Shown: positions 33,517-43,942, numbered from the stretch's first letter. The stretch: 64,000 nt of DNA from Bedellia somnulentella (GCA_963576735.1 OY755197.1:5406501-5470500), one strand, 5' to 3'. The notes: a model not told the origin generated them from the sequence alone. Translations and numbers: made by a program.

Positions 33517-33770
33517 GCTGTGTAGTGTCGGCTTAGAATAGCACTACCCCATTTCTTCCGGTGGGTGTACGTAAAAGGCGACTAACGGTATTGGGGCTTT
33601 TAAGGGATTTTCGGGCGATGAGGTTGGAGACCCATCACCAACAACCTTTATTTTACCATCTTTTCCCCACTTAACTTTCCAAAAGTGGCTGAGGAATTTC
33701 TAATTCCTTAGCTCTGGCTACCCCATCTAGGGATTTATAGCCGTGAGTATATGTATGTATGTATGCATGT
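33517..33770 (+). mobile_element. S1 element, full length
   Basis: GCTGTGTAGTGTCGGCTTAG, ACTAACGGTATTGGGGC, GCTCTGGCTACCCCATCTAG, TATAGCCGTGAGTATATG and TATG repeats. Confidence 0.93.
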
Positions 33771-35023
33771 AAAATGAAGAATTATTTTTGTTAGACACAA
33801 GGTAAGTTAATAGAACAGATTTTTCTTTTGAGTTTTATCTTATTAATTCATGTTGTGATATTTGACAAGCACTTTTTTGGGGTAAATAGCTGAAAAAGTT
33901 CTTAACAAGCAGATTTTTGTGTTGCAATTTATGATGAGCGAGAATTTCTGTGGAATTAATAATAAACCATTTTATAAGATTAATTCTCGATTTGTGCGTT
34001 TGGCTTATCTATGATGACTACACCAAATTCAGTATTAAATACTAAAAATAGCTTTTTCAAAAGAAGATAATATGTTAAAAAAAACAAAATCAACTAAATG
34101 CTTAAAATACCCTGATCCCTTAATAACTTCGACGGATACTCACTGGACTAGGTTGTGCATTCTAAGCTGACACAAGATAGGAAGGCCACAGACCACTTTT
34201 CTATACTTACATAAAAGGTAGCCGTGCGCGATCGTTCATTAAAAAAAACGCGTTGATGAGATAACCTTTTCGATATTTTGCTGGCAATAAATGTATAGTT
34301 AAACTGAATACACACATTATAAATACTGTTCACATTTTAGAGTGCATACAATTATTTAAAAAAAACATTTTAAAAGTACATAAATTATCACTAATGCTCT
34401 CTTTTCGGATTATAGATTATTGGTTTGATATGAAATGCATAAGGCATGTCCCCGACACTTGTGACATACCAGAAACTCTGTTCAAAGTAGGGCTAAATCT
34501 CGTTGTAAATTTTTTGTATTGCGTCGTAGGCTTAGACTAAGCAAAAACTCTATATCAACGGTTCGGCATAGTTAGTAGAATACTTTAGCCTAAAACTACT
34601 AGAATTAAACTCAGAGGTTGTTAACCCAATTTTAGCCGAATAAAACAGTAAATAAAATCACTTTTAACCGCTGAATCATCTTAAAATTAAAACTCACACG
34701 AAACTTGTTTCTTACTAATACACTAAAGTTGTTACTAGTTAGTCTAAGGTCAAACTACAATAATCATGAGTTTATAAACTTTAATTTTAATACTATTTAT
34801 ATTTATCTATAAATCTCTTTACCTGAAATAAGAAAATAATAAACACAGAAATAAGTTATCTTTAATGTTTCATCTACACTCATCCATCTTCATATGATTG
34901 CACTGGCGTTCTGACGCACCTAAGTAACTTCTGAATATCATTGGTTTTTATTACTTACACATATATGTATACGTAGTTCAGTGCTCAAAAGTTTGTTCGG
35001 AATATTACGAATTTGTCTTCTAG
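33771..35023. other. AT-rich, no feature seen
   Basis: About 1.25 kb without a recognised repeat or exon. Confidence 0.5.
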
Positions 35024-35034
35024 ATCGGATCATA

Positions 35035-35398
35035 ACATAACATAAACTTTCACGCCGAATATCCCCGAAGGGGTTGGCAGAGGTACTAATACTTCTGAAC
35101 ATCACGTGACTTTGTCACCTGGTGTTCAGAGTACCCACGTTTTGCATGGACAGTGTACTCACGTGATAGGGGGCAGGCCTATCGCCGTTTTGTACGAATA
35201 CACTGTCACATGACTAAGCACAGCTCAGCCACGTGGGTTCCCTCACGATGTTTTCCCTCACCGTTAACAACCATGATAAATTAACCGCACATTATGTCTT
35301 TAGAAAAGACAAATTGGTGTAGGCCCGACCCAGGATTTGAACACTAGTCGTTTGCACGATAACCGAGTGTTCTACCCACTGGGCTATCACGGTTGTTT
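35035..35398 (-). mobile_element. S2 SINE, full length
   Basis: Complete tail, body with two TCACGTGA sites (35102-35109, 35159-35166), tRNA head. Target duplication ATCGGATCATA at 35024-35034 and 35399-35409. Confidence 0.95.
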
Positions 35399-35504
35399 AT
35401 CGGATCATATTATTATCACATTACACGGACTAGGGTATAATAGAGAGTTCCGGACAGCACATTGCAAAATGTCACATGAATATCAGATGAATTGATTAGG
35501 CTTT

Positions 35505-35546
35505 GTTTTGCATGAGAACCTCTTGTGGGGATTATTACTAATACAT
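35505..35546 (-). mobile_element. S3 SINE tail fragment
   Basis: TTGCATGAGAACCTCTTGTG, GGGATTATTACTAATA matches the antisense S3 3' end at 41709. An S2 is inserted right after it. Confidence 0.6.
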
Positions 35547-35907
35547 ACATAACATAACATAACGTTCACGCCGAATATCCCCGAAGGGGTTGGCAGAGGT
35601 ACTAATACTTCTGAACATCACTTGACTTTGTCACCTGGTGTTCAGAGTACCCACGTTTTGCATGGACAGTGTACTCACGTGATAGGGGGCAGGCCTATCG
35701 CCGTTTTGTACGAATACACTGTCACATGACTAAGTACAACTCAGCCATGTGGGTTTCCTCACGATGTTTTCCCTCACCGTTAACAACCATGATAAATTAA
35801 CCACACATATGTCTTTAGAAAAGACAAATTGGTGTAGGCCCGACCCAGGATTTGAACACTAGTCGTTTGCACGATAACCGAGTGTTCTACCCACTGGGCT
35901 ATCACGG
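35547..35907 (-). mobile_element. S2 SINE, full length, inserted next to S3
   Basis: Almost identical by eye to the copy at 35035-35398. Target duplication TTATTACTAATACAT (15 bp) at 35532-35546 and 35908-35922. Confidence 0.95.
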
Positions 35908-35936
35908 TTATTACTAATACATTAAGCAAATAAAAG

Positions 35937-36000
35937 TGACTGGGGCGTTTACCCGGATGTCGTGGGTTCGAGTCCCGCTGGTGTCGACAATTTTATATGC
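35937..36000 (+). mobile_element. S3 SINE, 3' half of tRNA-like head
   Basis: GGGGCGTTTACCCGGATGTC, GTGGGTTCGAGTCCCGCTGG, TGTCGACAATTTT: B box GGTTCGAGTCC is canonical. Inverted relative to the S3 tail at 35505. Confidence 0.65.
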
Positions 36001-36939
36001 TTAATTGATCAGATGAGTTGATGTTTGTTCTTAAACACATAATTATCTTTCTAATAGCACATACTACATTGAAAACGAAAACATATCTTACTATGTCCAA
36101 ACCTACCCGAAATTTATCCCACACGAGTGAACATACTGCCTTCATTCCTGTAGTCCGGTGGTCCTCGCCGTTATTTAAGTTAAGAGGGTGCCAAGATAAG
36201 TACAACTTGATGTCTGAACAATCGTTTATCTTAATATTTTAACTGTTAATTTAAACAGTGGTCTCACACTTAAATGGAGACGCCTCAGGCGCCACTTTAT
36301 TTATACAAAGGACCATCTTAAATTTGGTGATTAAAATTTATTGTTAGATAATAGATGGAGTATTTTATTTGGCTTTTTGGTATTGATTTTAATGAGCAAT
36401 TTTGTTTAAGTCGGCTTAATTAGTTTTATTTGAAATTAAAATGTCTCAGCGAATTTCTTATACGTAACTTTGCTTTAAGTAATGTTTTTTTTTCCAAAGG
36501 TAAAGAGGTTGCAACAAAAATTTGTACTTAGCATCTGTAACAGAACACTAAACAACAATATAATTTTGTATAATAGCTATAATACGTCTAACAAAAGCCA
36601 GAACAGGGTTAGCCAGATTACAAAATCTAAATGTTCATTAGCCATTCAAATTAAAAGAATATGTTGTTAGATATGATTCCTGGTGAAACACACATGGGTA
36701 GAGTTCAATGTGACGACGTTAAATAATTATAATTCTTTAGAAATATCTATTATCTTAGATGATGTTATCAAGTGATTATTCTTCTATTTACTTTCCTCTA
36801 TTAGCAATCCTCTCCTAATTTCCATATTCGTTTTAATTCTAAAATAACCTAGATACAAGAAATTGCTTTGCCACATCGAGTCTTCAATGTAGAACCATGA
36901 ATGTATTTATAAATAGGAAATTTTATAAACTTTGTTGAA
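36001..36939. other. No feature recognised
   Basis: Overlapping 70- and 74-codon frames on opposite strands (35993-36242) have no domain; the rest is AT-rich. Confidence 0.45.
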
Positions 36940-36988
36940 TGAACCGGAAGAAAAGGGGTAGTGCTATTCTAAGCCGACACTACACAGC
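36940..36988 (-). mobile_element. S1 head fragment
   Basis: ACCGGAAGAAAAGGGGTAGT, GCTATTCTAAGCCGACACTA, CACAGCA. Confidence 0.7.
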
Positions 36989-37004
36989 AAAGTTATACAA
37001 GTTT

Positions 37005-37205
37005 CTCTCGTGATAATGAAATAAAAAAACATTCCGACCATTACGTGCCAAACTAACCCAACTTCACTTAACTTCATTAGGACAACGACACTCGGTTGCT
37101 CTGGCAACAGTCTTAGATGTCTAATGGTGTTTGAGGGAAAGGATTTGAGTCTGATACTCTTAGTACGTAGCTGGCTGGTAATATATGAATTTTTGATCTT
37201 ATTTT
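37005..37205 (+). repeat. Segmental duplication copy 1 (empty site)
   Basis: ACTTCACTTAACTTCATTAG, GCAACAGTCTTAGATGTCTA, ATGGTGTTTGAGG and TACGTAGCTGGCTGG recur at 37813-38255. Here the sequence is uninterrupted at the point where copy 2 carries an S1. Confidence 0.8.
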
Positions 37206-37239
37206 ATTGTTTAACGGGTTTTTCTTACATTTATTTTTT

Positions 37240-37497
37240 GCTGTGTAGTGTCGGCTTACAATAGCATTAACACATTTCTTCCGGTGGATGTACGTAAGAG
37301 GTGACTAACGGTATTGGGGCTTTTAAGGGATTTTTGGGCGTTGCTGTTGGACACTCATCACCAACAACCTTTATTATAGCATCTTTTCCCCACTCAACTT
37401 TCCAAACATGGCTAAGGAATTTCGAATTCCTTAGCTCTGGCTACCCCTTCTTCTAGGCATTCCTTCTAGGCATTTAAAGCCGTGAGTATATGTATGT
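37240..37497 (+). mobile_element. S1 element
   Basis: GCTGTGTAGTGTCGGCTTAC head to AAAGCCGTGAGTATATGTAT; the 3' end contains a small duplication CCTTCTAGGCATT. Confidence 0.9.
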
Positions 37498-37510
37498 ATG
37501 TTATTTATTT

Positions 37511-37770
37511 AAGCTGTGCACTGTTGGCCTAGAATAACACTAACACATTTCTACCCATGGGGTTTCCTAAGAGGCGACTAAAGTTTTAGACCTTTAAAGA
37601 AATAGTTGGGTGATGTGCTTACCCATCACCTTTATTACCTTAATTTTATTTATATAACCTTTATTTTACTATCTTTTCCACCTCTAGTTTTTAAAAGTGG
37701 CTGAGGAATTTATTCTGAAGCTATGGCTACCCCTTCCAGGGATTTATAGCCGTAAGTATATGTACGTAAC
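37511..37770 (+). mobile_element. S1 element, diverged
   Basis: GCTGTGCACTGTTGGCCTAG, GAGGCGACTAAAG, AAAAGTGGCTGAGGAATTTA, GGGATTTATAGCCGTAAGTA. Confidence 0.82.
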
Positions 37771-37812
37771 ATTCTTACAAAAGTACTCTTGAATAATTAT
37801 ATTATGTATAAA

Positions 37813-38255
37813 ATTTTCTCTCTTAGAAACATTTCGACTACTACGTGCTAAACCTAACTCAACTTCACTTAACTTCATTAGTCCAACGACACACAGTTGC
37901 TCTAGAAACAGTCTTAGATGTCTAATGGTACATACAAACGATATACTCACGGCTACAAACCTCTAGAAGGGGTAGCCAGAGCTAAGGAATTAGAAATTCC
38001 TCAGCCACTTTTAGAACTTGCGTGGGGAAAAGATGGTAAAATAAAGGTTGTTCGTTATGGGTCTCCAACCGCATCCCCCAACAATCTCTTAAAAGCTCCA
38101 ATACCGTTAGTCGCCTTTTACGTGCAACCACCGGAAGAAATGGGTTAGTGCTATTCTAAGCCGATACTACACAGCATGTCTAATGGTGTTTGAAGAAAGG
38201 ATTTGAGTATGATAATCTTCATACGTAGCTGGCTGGTTATATATTCATTCTTGGC
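37813..38255 (+). repeat. Segmental duplication copy 2, interrupted by S1
   Basis: Left part 37813-37929, right part 38176-38255, colinear with 37005-37205. The interruption is exactly the S1 at 37930-38175. Confidence 0.8.
37930..38175 (-). mobile_element. S1 element, exact limits fixed by empty-site comparison
   Basis: 246 bp, head on the minus strand GCTGTGTAGTATCGG. Target duplication ATGTCTAATGGT at 37918-37929 and 38176-38187; the related unoccupied segment at 37005-37205 contains this 12-mer once. Confidence 0.93.
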
Positions 38256-38364
38256 TATACATAATTATAATTTGACTAGACTAACATGTTTGTTACTTGT
38301 ATAAACATTCATAACTAACAGTAACAATGACGGAATATTTGGAGCTTTAGATATTTATACATAT

Positions 38365-38553
38365 TTTTCGTTGTAGCTTAAAAAAGGGTAGCTCCAACTA
38401 TATATATTAGAAAATGTTCAGCCACTTTTGGAACTTAGTGAGGACAATATTTTTAAATAAAGGTTGCTGGTGATGACTCGCATCGCCCGACAGGCACTTA
38501 ATAGCCCACATTCCCTAAGAAATTTATTAGTGCTGTTCTAAACCGACACATTC
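38365..38553 (-). mobile_element. S1 element, old
   Basis: GGGTAGCTCCAACTATAT, TTCAGCCACTTTTGGAACTT, AAAGGTTGCTGGTGATGACT, GCTGTTCTAAACCGACAC. Confidence 0.65.
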
Positions 38554-38594
38554 TATCTTTAGATTTAGAATTAACTATAACTAAGTATCAATAA

Positions 38595-38978
38595 TCATTC
38601 AGCGGATAAAACAGGAACGGTTCCTATTGTATATTTTTGACGAAAGGCTTTCATATCATTATTAATAATACTATTGTCTTGAAATATTACAAAGTACACA
38701 CGTCGCGTCTCAGCGGGTAGTAGAGATAACGTCGTTTCTAACTTGAAGGAAGCTTTAATAAGATGATTGACTTCTACGGTCATACGGGAAGACCGTGATT
38801 GATTGTGTTTTAAGAGAAATTTAGCGATGAAATGATAACGTTTGTGTCTAATGTGTTTGGTCTTGTATGACTTTCCTTTGGAATTTTTGTGATTGCTTAA
38901 AGTCAGCCTTATAATAGATCCTGATGATATCTTTTTGAACAAAAATGAACCGCCCTCTGCCGTTTGATGGAAACCCAA
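38595..38978 (-). CDS. Unidentified 127-codon open frame
   Basis: I do not recognise it. It is the longest frame not explained by a LINE or an inverted-repeat element: basic N-terminal half (RHKRYHFIAKFLLKHNQSRS), mixed C-terminal half, no signal peptide or membrane segment. No splice-site or codon-bias evidence; chance is quite possible in a window this size. Confidence 0.15.
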   Translation of the reverse strand: MGFHQTAEGGSFLFKKISSGSIIRLTLSNHKNSKGKSYKTKHIRHKRYHFIAKFLLKHNQSRSSRMTVEVNHLIKASFKLETTLSLLPAETRRVYFVIFQDNSIINNDMKAFRQKYTIGTVPVLSAE

Positions 38979-39287
38979 ATTTTCATACTAAATTCGATAA
39001 GCAGCAGTGTCGTCTTCGTATGCATTTTGATATGTTTGAATTTTCTTTTTACCCACGCAACCAAACCCTATAAAACCTTGATAGTATATTCAACTGAACG
39101 GACAAACAAAACCAAAATAATTTTAGAAATTGATTGCCTAATAACAGAGTAATCGCGTAATATACATACAAAAAAAAACATAATATCGAATTGTGAACCT
39201 CCTTTATGAAGTCGGTAGAAATGAATGTTAATAGCCAAGTATTTAAGATATATTTTTTAGGACTTTTACTAAATTTTACTTTCATAG

Positions 39288-39606
39288 CGTAACAACCTCT
39301 ATGGCTCAATGGAAACACCGCAGCTTCGCATACAGGAGAGGTGCGTTCATATCCTGAGTTGGGCCTACACCAATGCATCTTTTCTTAAGTAAAATGTGTT
39401 GTTAATTTATCAAGGTTGTTAGCGGTCTTACTTGTCATACGACAGTGCATTCGCACAAAAATGACGATAGGCTTGCCCTTATCACGTGAATGCATTTTTA
39501 TAACGAAACGTGTTTACTCTGACCACCCTTCAACCAAGATGTCAAGTGATGTTCAGTAGAACTAATACTTCTGTTACCCGTTTTGGGATTTACGGCTTAC
39601 AAGTAG
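39288..39606 (+). mobile_element. S2 SINE with decayed head
   Basis: CTCTATGGCTCAATGG (A box), GTGCGTTCATATCCTG (B box), GTTGGGCCTACACCAATGCA, GACAGTGCATTCGCACAAAA, TTGGGATTTACGGC. Confidence 0.75.
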
Positions 39607-39689
39607 AGGTTTTCACTTTATTTTTATAGTTATTATAAACCTATGGAACATCATAATTTTGTAATATCTACGTCCGGGGGTTAATATGA

Positions 39690-39805
39690 CTAGAAGGCTA
39701 TACAATTCATAAGGAAGAATCTAGAGCTTCTGAATTTTAAATACCTTAGCCAAGTTGGAGTTGAGCGGGGAAAAGATTGTCAAATAAAAGATACTAGTGG
39801 GTAAC
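39690..39805 (-). mobile_element. S1 remnant
   Basis: ATCTAGAGCTTCTGAATTTT, CCTTAGCCAAGTTGGA, GAGCGGGGAAAAGATTGTCA. Confidence 0.5.
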
Positions 39806-39853
39806 CCTGGCGCGACTACGTCGCGTCCAATAAAATGAGTTTATTTTGAAATT

Positions 39854-39942
39854 TTCCGACCAATCACAGCGCAGCTCTTTTGAATTTCTAGTCAATTATT
39901 CTGATTGGCCTGTTTGAAAAAATTCCGACCAATCACAGCGCA
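39854..39942 (+). repeat. Direct repeat of a CCAAT-containing 20-mer
   Basis: TTCCGACCAATCACAGCGCA occurs at 39854-39873 and again identically at 39923-39942, with an inverted CCAAT (ATTGG) between and a further CCAAT at 39829. GC-richer than the surroundings. Confidence 0.6.
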
Positions 39943-40524
39943 TCTCTGATCGACTAAAGTTTGCGCGCGCTTATGACACTCAAGCAAAGTCTATGGGCCA
40001 AAATCGAAACTTTGAAATTATGTAACAATTAACTTAATCCAGTTACATCAGATGAATTTTGTGCACACCACGGCCGCGAACTGTACAAAACGATACCTGA
40101 ACCAAATTTCTAGCTTAACTCATCGCGTCACAGGCTTCCGGGCAAGAAAGAGGCTTACAGAAATAATACATAAAGATTATCGCTACTTTTAGTATTTACA
40201 GCTATGAGTCTTTTATGTTTGTGTTACTCCATTTATCACCTAAAAAGCCTATTTTTCATACCCAACCGTTTATTTTTAAATTATCCTCAAGCCTTTCAAC
40301 CCGTACAGACATGTGAAACCCACATTTCCGACTATACGCTGGTGCAGATAAAATGCAAGATGGATTGAAAGTCGGTCGGTTTCGTTTCCCGTTTGCCGGT
40401 CGTCAGTTTCTAATGCGGTTTTGCTATTAAAAAGCTTAGCCTTCCAACGCGGGGAACGCCGTCTTAAAAGTACATGCGGGGGCATAGTACGGGAACTGTT
40501 TGCGTGTTAATCTTTAGATTCATA

Positions 40525-40620
40525 CTATACTCACTACTTTAATTCCTTAAAGGGGTTCACAGACCTTCAGAATTTTTAGCCACATTTGGAAGTTGAGTGG
40601 GGTAAAGAATGTGAAATGAA
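40525..40620 (-). mobile_element. S1 fragment
   Basis: ATACTCACTACTTTAATTCC, AAAGGGGTTCACAGA, AGCCACATTTGGAAGTTGAG, TGGGGTAAAGAATGTGAAAT; an R7 repeat takes over at about 40625. Confidence 0.65.
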
Positions 40621-40624
40621 GGAT

Positions 40625-40775
40625 GGTTATTATTTGAACACTTTATTGCATACAAATACAATGTTTTTATATAGGTACAGATCATTAGGACTAAGTACAC
40701 AAAGGCGGACTTATCGCCTTAACGCGATTTCTTCCAGTCAACCTTTATGGTAAGGAAAAACAAGTACAAAACTCT
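40625..40775 (-). repeat. R7 repeat, copy 2
   Basis: GAACACTTTATTGCATACAA, AAGGCGGACTTATCGCCTTA, CTTCCAGTCAACCTTTATGG: antisense of 16535-16690. Confidence 0.6.
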
Positions 40776-41059
40776 TAAACAGAAGTCATTGAAAATTAAT
40801 ATGCAAATAAAACCAAACTTAACTAAACACAACCTATTTACAACCCTAACCTAAATATTAATTTATATATCCAATATGTATAAATATATATAATATGTTT
40901 ATATTGTATAATAAATACTAATATATACATATACCTATCATTATAAAATCTACCAACCTAAGGTCTTAAAAAAATGAGATTTTAATTTATCTTTAAATAT
41001 GTTTAAAGGTGATGACAGCGTATGGTTAGTCCACCAAAGGCCAAAGTAGCCTTTGACGA

Positions 41060-41130
41060 AATATCAGAATTGGAAATTTTTCAGTTACTATTAGAAGTTG
41101 AGTGGGGACAAAATAGCGAATAAATAATGA
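41060..41130 (-). mobile_element. S1 scrap
   Basis: TCAGTTACTATTAGAAGTTG and AGTGGGGACAAAATAG. Confidence 0.5.
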
Positions 41131-41139
41131 TGTTAAAAT

Positions 41140-41650
41140 CCTAAGCCACTTTTGGAAGTTCAGTAGGTACTTACTTACTTACTTACTTATACTCACGCCC
41201 ATTATTCCCATTGGGGTAGGCAGAGACTATCGATCGCCACTTAGTACGATCTTGACAAACCTCTCTTGCTTCTTTTACATTCATTATTCTTCTCATACAT
41301 GCTCTTTTATTCTTCTCCCTTCGGACCCCCGCCTTTATAAGAACGTTTTCAATCTGGTCAAGAATTGTTTTACGAGGCCGTCCTCTACTAACATTCCCAT
41401 CCACATTGGCTCTATATATCTCTTTCGCTACTTTATTTTTATCCATCCTCTCTATGTGCCCAAACCACCTCAACAATCCTTTTTCTATCTTGCATACTAT
41501 ACTTCAGTGGGTAAAATATTGTAAAATAAAGGGTGGTTGAGTGATGGGTCTCTAGCCACATAACCCCACAATCATTGCAAAACCCCAAACGCTGAGTCGC
41601 CTCTCGACGACGAAAGAAGAAATAGGCTCTTAAAATTCTTAGCTGACAAA
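41140..41650 (-). mobile_element. S1 element interrupted by an RTE-L variant
   Basis: The left part ends AGCCACTTTTGGAAGTTCAG; the right part restarts at TTCAGTGGGTAAAATATTG (41503) and runs to GTCGCCTCTCGACGACG. The LINE lies between. Confidence 0.75.
41170..41502 (-). mobile_element. RTE-L LINE 3' end, TAAG-tail variant
   Basis: ACTT repeats, ACTCACGCCCATTATTCCCA, then 97 codons of LINE C-terminus read on the minus strand (MLRWFGHIERMDKNKVAKEI ... VSAYPNGN). Nearly exact duplication TTCAGTAGGTA / TTCAGTGGGTA at 41159-41169 and 41503-41513. Sequence differs consistently from the main type (KNKVAKEI versus DSKMVKEI). Confidence 0.88.
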
Positions 41651-41708
41651 CCTGTACCCGACCAATTAACAAATAATAATAATACATAGTGTTATTAGAA
41701 TGTTTTTT

Positions 41709-41850
41709 GTTCATGAAAACCTCATGAGGGGATTATTTCTAATAAATAAAATTTTTGTAACTAGCGGGGATCGCACTCACGGCCTCGGTATACGCCCCCG
41801 TCGCTCCGCCAATTGAGCTATAGTGTCAACGGCTTCTGGTGCGAAATTGT
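41709..41850 (-). mobile_element. S3 SINE
   Basis: Tail ATGAAAACCTCATGAGGGGA, TTATTTCTAATAAATAAAAT, then on the minus strand a tRNA-like head with A box TAGCTCAATTGG and decayed B box AGTGCGATCCC. Confidence 0.75.
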
Positions 41851-41883
41851 TCTTTCCTTTGTTACTTTTACACTTTTTAAGTA

Positions 41884-42112
41884 GTGTCAGCTTTCCCTAC
41901 CTCCGATTTTTTTCAAAATCTACTACATAGTGTCTCTACTGTAGCGTCATACAGGCGCACAGTATCAGCGGTCGTATGGAGCTGTGCCAAATACATTTGG
42001 CTCCGTATCGCGTCCGATACGCAAATGTCTGTTTACGTACCGTCGCCGCTAAGCAGCCTGATCTGGGATGTACGCTTTGGACAACTCACCTTTAGATTGA
42101 TCCGTTTAGCAA
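41884..42112. other. GC-balanced stretch with an imperfect inverted repeat
   Basis: CATTTG.GCTC.CGTATCG (41994-42010) pairs with CGATACGCAAATG (42015-42027). May be part of an unidentified DNA transposon. The 99-codon frame here has no domain and runs into S2. Confidence 0.35.
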
Positions 42113-42260
42113 AACATAAACATAACGTAAACGTTCACGCCGTTTATCCCCGAAGGGGCTTGCAGAGGTACCAATACCTCTGAACATCACGTGACAGCGC
42201 CATCTAGAGTAGATATCTATGTTTTGCTTAGACAGTGTACTCATGTGATAGGTTTAGAAA
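42113..42260 (-). mobile_element. S2 SINE, subfamily 2, truncated
   Basis: ACGTTCACGCCGTTTATCCC, GAGGTACCAATACC, ACAGCGCCATCTAG and TTTTGCTTAGACAGTGTACT: diagnostic CGTTTATCC and CAGCGCCATCTAG of subfamily 2. Confidence 0.85.
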
Positions 42261-42429
42261 AAGTTATGTCAATATAGGGTTGTGATATATTCTTCACATA
42301 TTCTCACATTAGTGACTTAGTTTAAGGAAGGTTGAGAAAATCCAGGATTGTTAATGATACCTGATAATTTAGCATGTTTTAGCCAATGAGAAATAATGAC
42401 GTGAATATATGTATGTTTTAGCCATTAAA

Positions 42430-42560
42430 ACTCAACTCAAACGTTCACCTCGAATATCCTCGAAGGGGTTGGGAGAGGTACTAATACTTCTGAACATCAC
42501 GTGAAATTGTCACCTGGTGTTCAGAGTACCCTCGTTTTGCTTGGACAGTATACTCACATG
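42430..42560 (-). mobile_element. S2 SINE, subfamily 1, truncated
   Basis: AACGTTCACCTCGAATATCC, GAGGTACTAATACTTC, CACCTGGTGTTCAGAGTACC, GGACAGTATACTCACATG. Confidence 0.8.
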
Positions 42561-42711
42561 TATGTTGTATTTTAAGTTATCATTACCAACCATTAATATA
42601 TTACCACCTTTTCTTCTCTCAACTTCTAAAAATTAGTAAGTGCCTTGAAAGGTTAGAACGAGTTAGGTACAAACAGTAATCAATTCAGTCAAGCTGTACT
42701 CTGTTAAAAAA

Positions 42712-43074
42712 CATACATACATACATACATATTCTCACGCCGTTAGTTCCCATTGGGGTAGGCAGAGACTATCGATCGCCACTTTGTACGATCCTGGCAA
42801 ACCTCTCTGGCTTCGTTTACATCCATCAATCTTTTCATACATGCTCTTTGATTCTTCATACTGCGGACACCTGCCTTTTTGAGCACATTTTCTATTTGAT
42901 CCAAATGTGTCCTCCGAGGTCGTCCTCTGCTAACATTACCTTTCACATTGGCTCTATACCTCTTTCACCAATTTACTGTCATCCATCCTCTCTATGTGCC
43001 GAAAACATCTCAACATTCCTTTTTCTATCTTTCTTACAATATCATCTTTTACACCACACCTTTCACGAATCACA
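42712..43074 (-). mobile_element. RTE-L LINE 3' end
   Basis: CATA repeats, ATTCTCACGCCGTTAGTTCC, then about 110 codons of the LINE C-terminus, with one frame break (the 67-codon frame begins after it). Target duplication TCTGTTAAAAAA at 42700-42711 and 43075-43086. Confidence 0.92.
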
Positions 43075-43419
43075 TCTGTTAAAAAAGTTTAACCAAATCA
43101 AAGTAGCTTTTTATTTACACTGGCTATTAAGCATAACACGCTTTATTTAGTAGTAGGAAAGTGAGGCAAGACAAAAGCTCAGCGACCGAGTTGCGCCGGT
43201 TAGTTTTAACAAGTTGGTAACTTCGGAACAGGTTAACCTCCGAGTTAGTGGGTTGCTTGCTAAGTAATGGATAGTAGGGATGGGGTGGCTTCGGTTTCGA
43301 TTTCAGGTTAATTTTACATAATAATATGTATAAACTTATACTTAAAATGCGCAAGCCATAGGTTCTCATTGCGGAGACTTTTATCGCCACTTAATTGAGC
43401 TTGGCCTGCACTCTTTTTT

Positions 43420-43672
43420 ATACATACATACATACATACATATACTCACGGCTATATTTCCCTAGAAGGGGTAGCCAGAGCTAAGGAATTATAAATTCGT
43501 CAGCCACTTTTGGAAGTTGAGTGGGGAAAAGATGGTGAAAATAAAGGTTTTTGGTGATGGGTCTCCTACCGCATCGCCCAAAAATCCAATAAAAAACCCC
43601 AATACCCTTAGTCGCCTCTTACGACACCCGTTGGTAGAAAAGGGTAGCAACATTCTTAGCCGGCACTACTTT
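43420..43672 (-). mobile_element. S1 element, full length
   Basis: CATA repeats, ACTCACGGCTATATTTCCC, complete body, CTTAGCCGGCACTAC. Confidence 0.9.
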
Positions 43673-43676
43673 TATA

Positions 43677-43830
43677 CATAACATAACATAACATAAACGT
43701 TCACGCCGCATATCCCCGAAGGGGTTGGCAGAGGTACTAATACTTCTGAACATCACGTGACTTTGTCACCTGGTGTTCAGAGTACCCACGTTTTGCATGG
43801 ACAGTGTACTCACGTGATAGGGGGCAGGCT
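43677..43830 (-). mobile_element. S2 SINE, 5'-truncated
   Basis: AACAT repeats, ACGTTCACGCCGCATATCCC, two CACGTGA sites, stops after ATAGGGGGCAGGC. Sits directly at the head of the S1 at 43420. Confidence 0.88.
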
Positions 43831-43942
43831 TATTATATATTATTATATATTTTCTACATACTCTTTTGTTATTCGAGTACGGACCCTATATCTATTTATA
43901 AACACTAGTGGGTATATAAATATTGTATCGTGACTATGAAGA

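Noticed and set aside
36700..36760. Possible endogenous virus or LTR element
   Set aside because: Nowhere in the window did I see long terminal repeats, a primer-binding site, or protease/integrase/envelope motifs.
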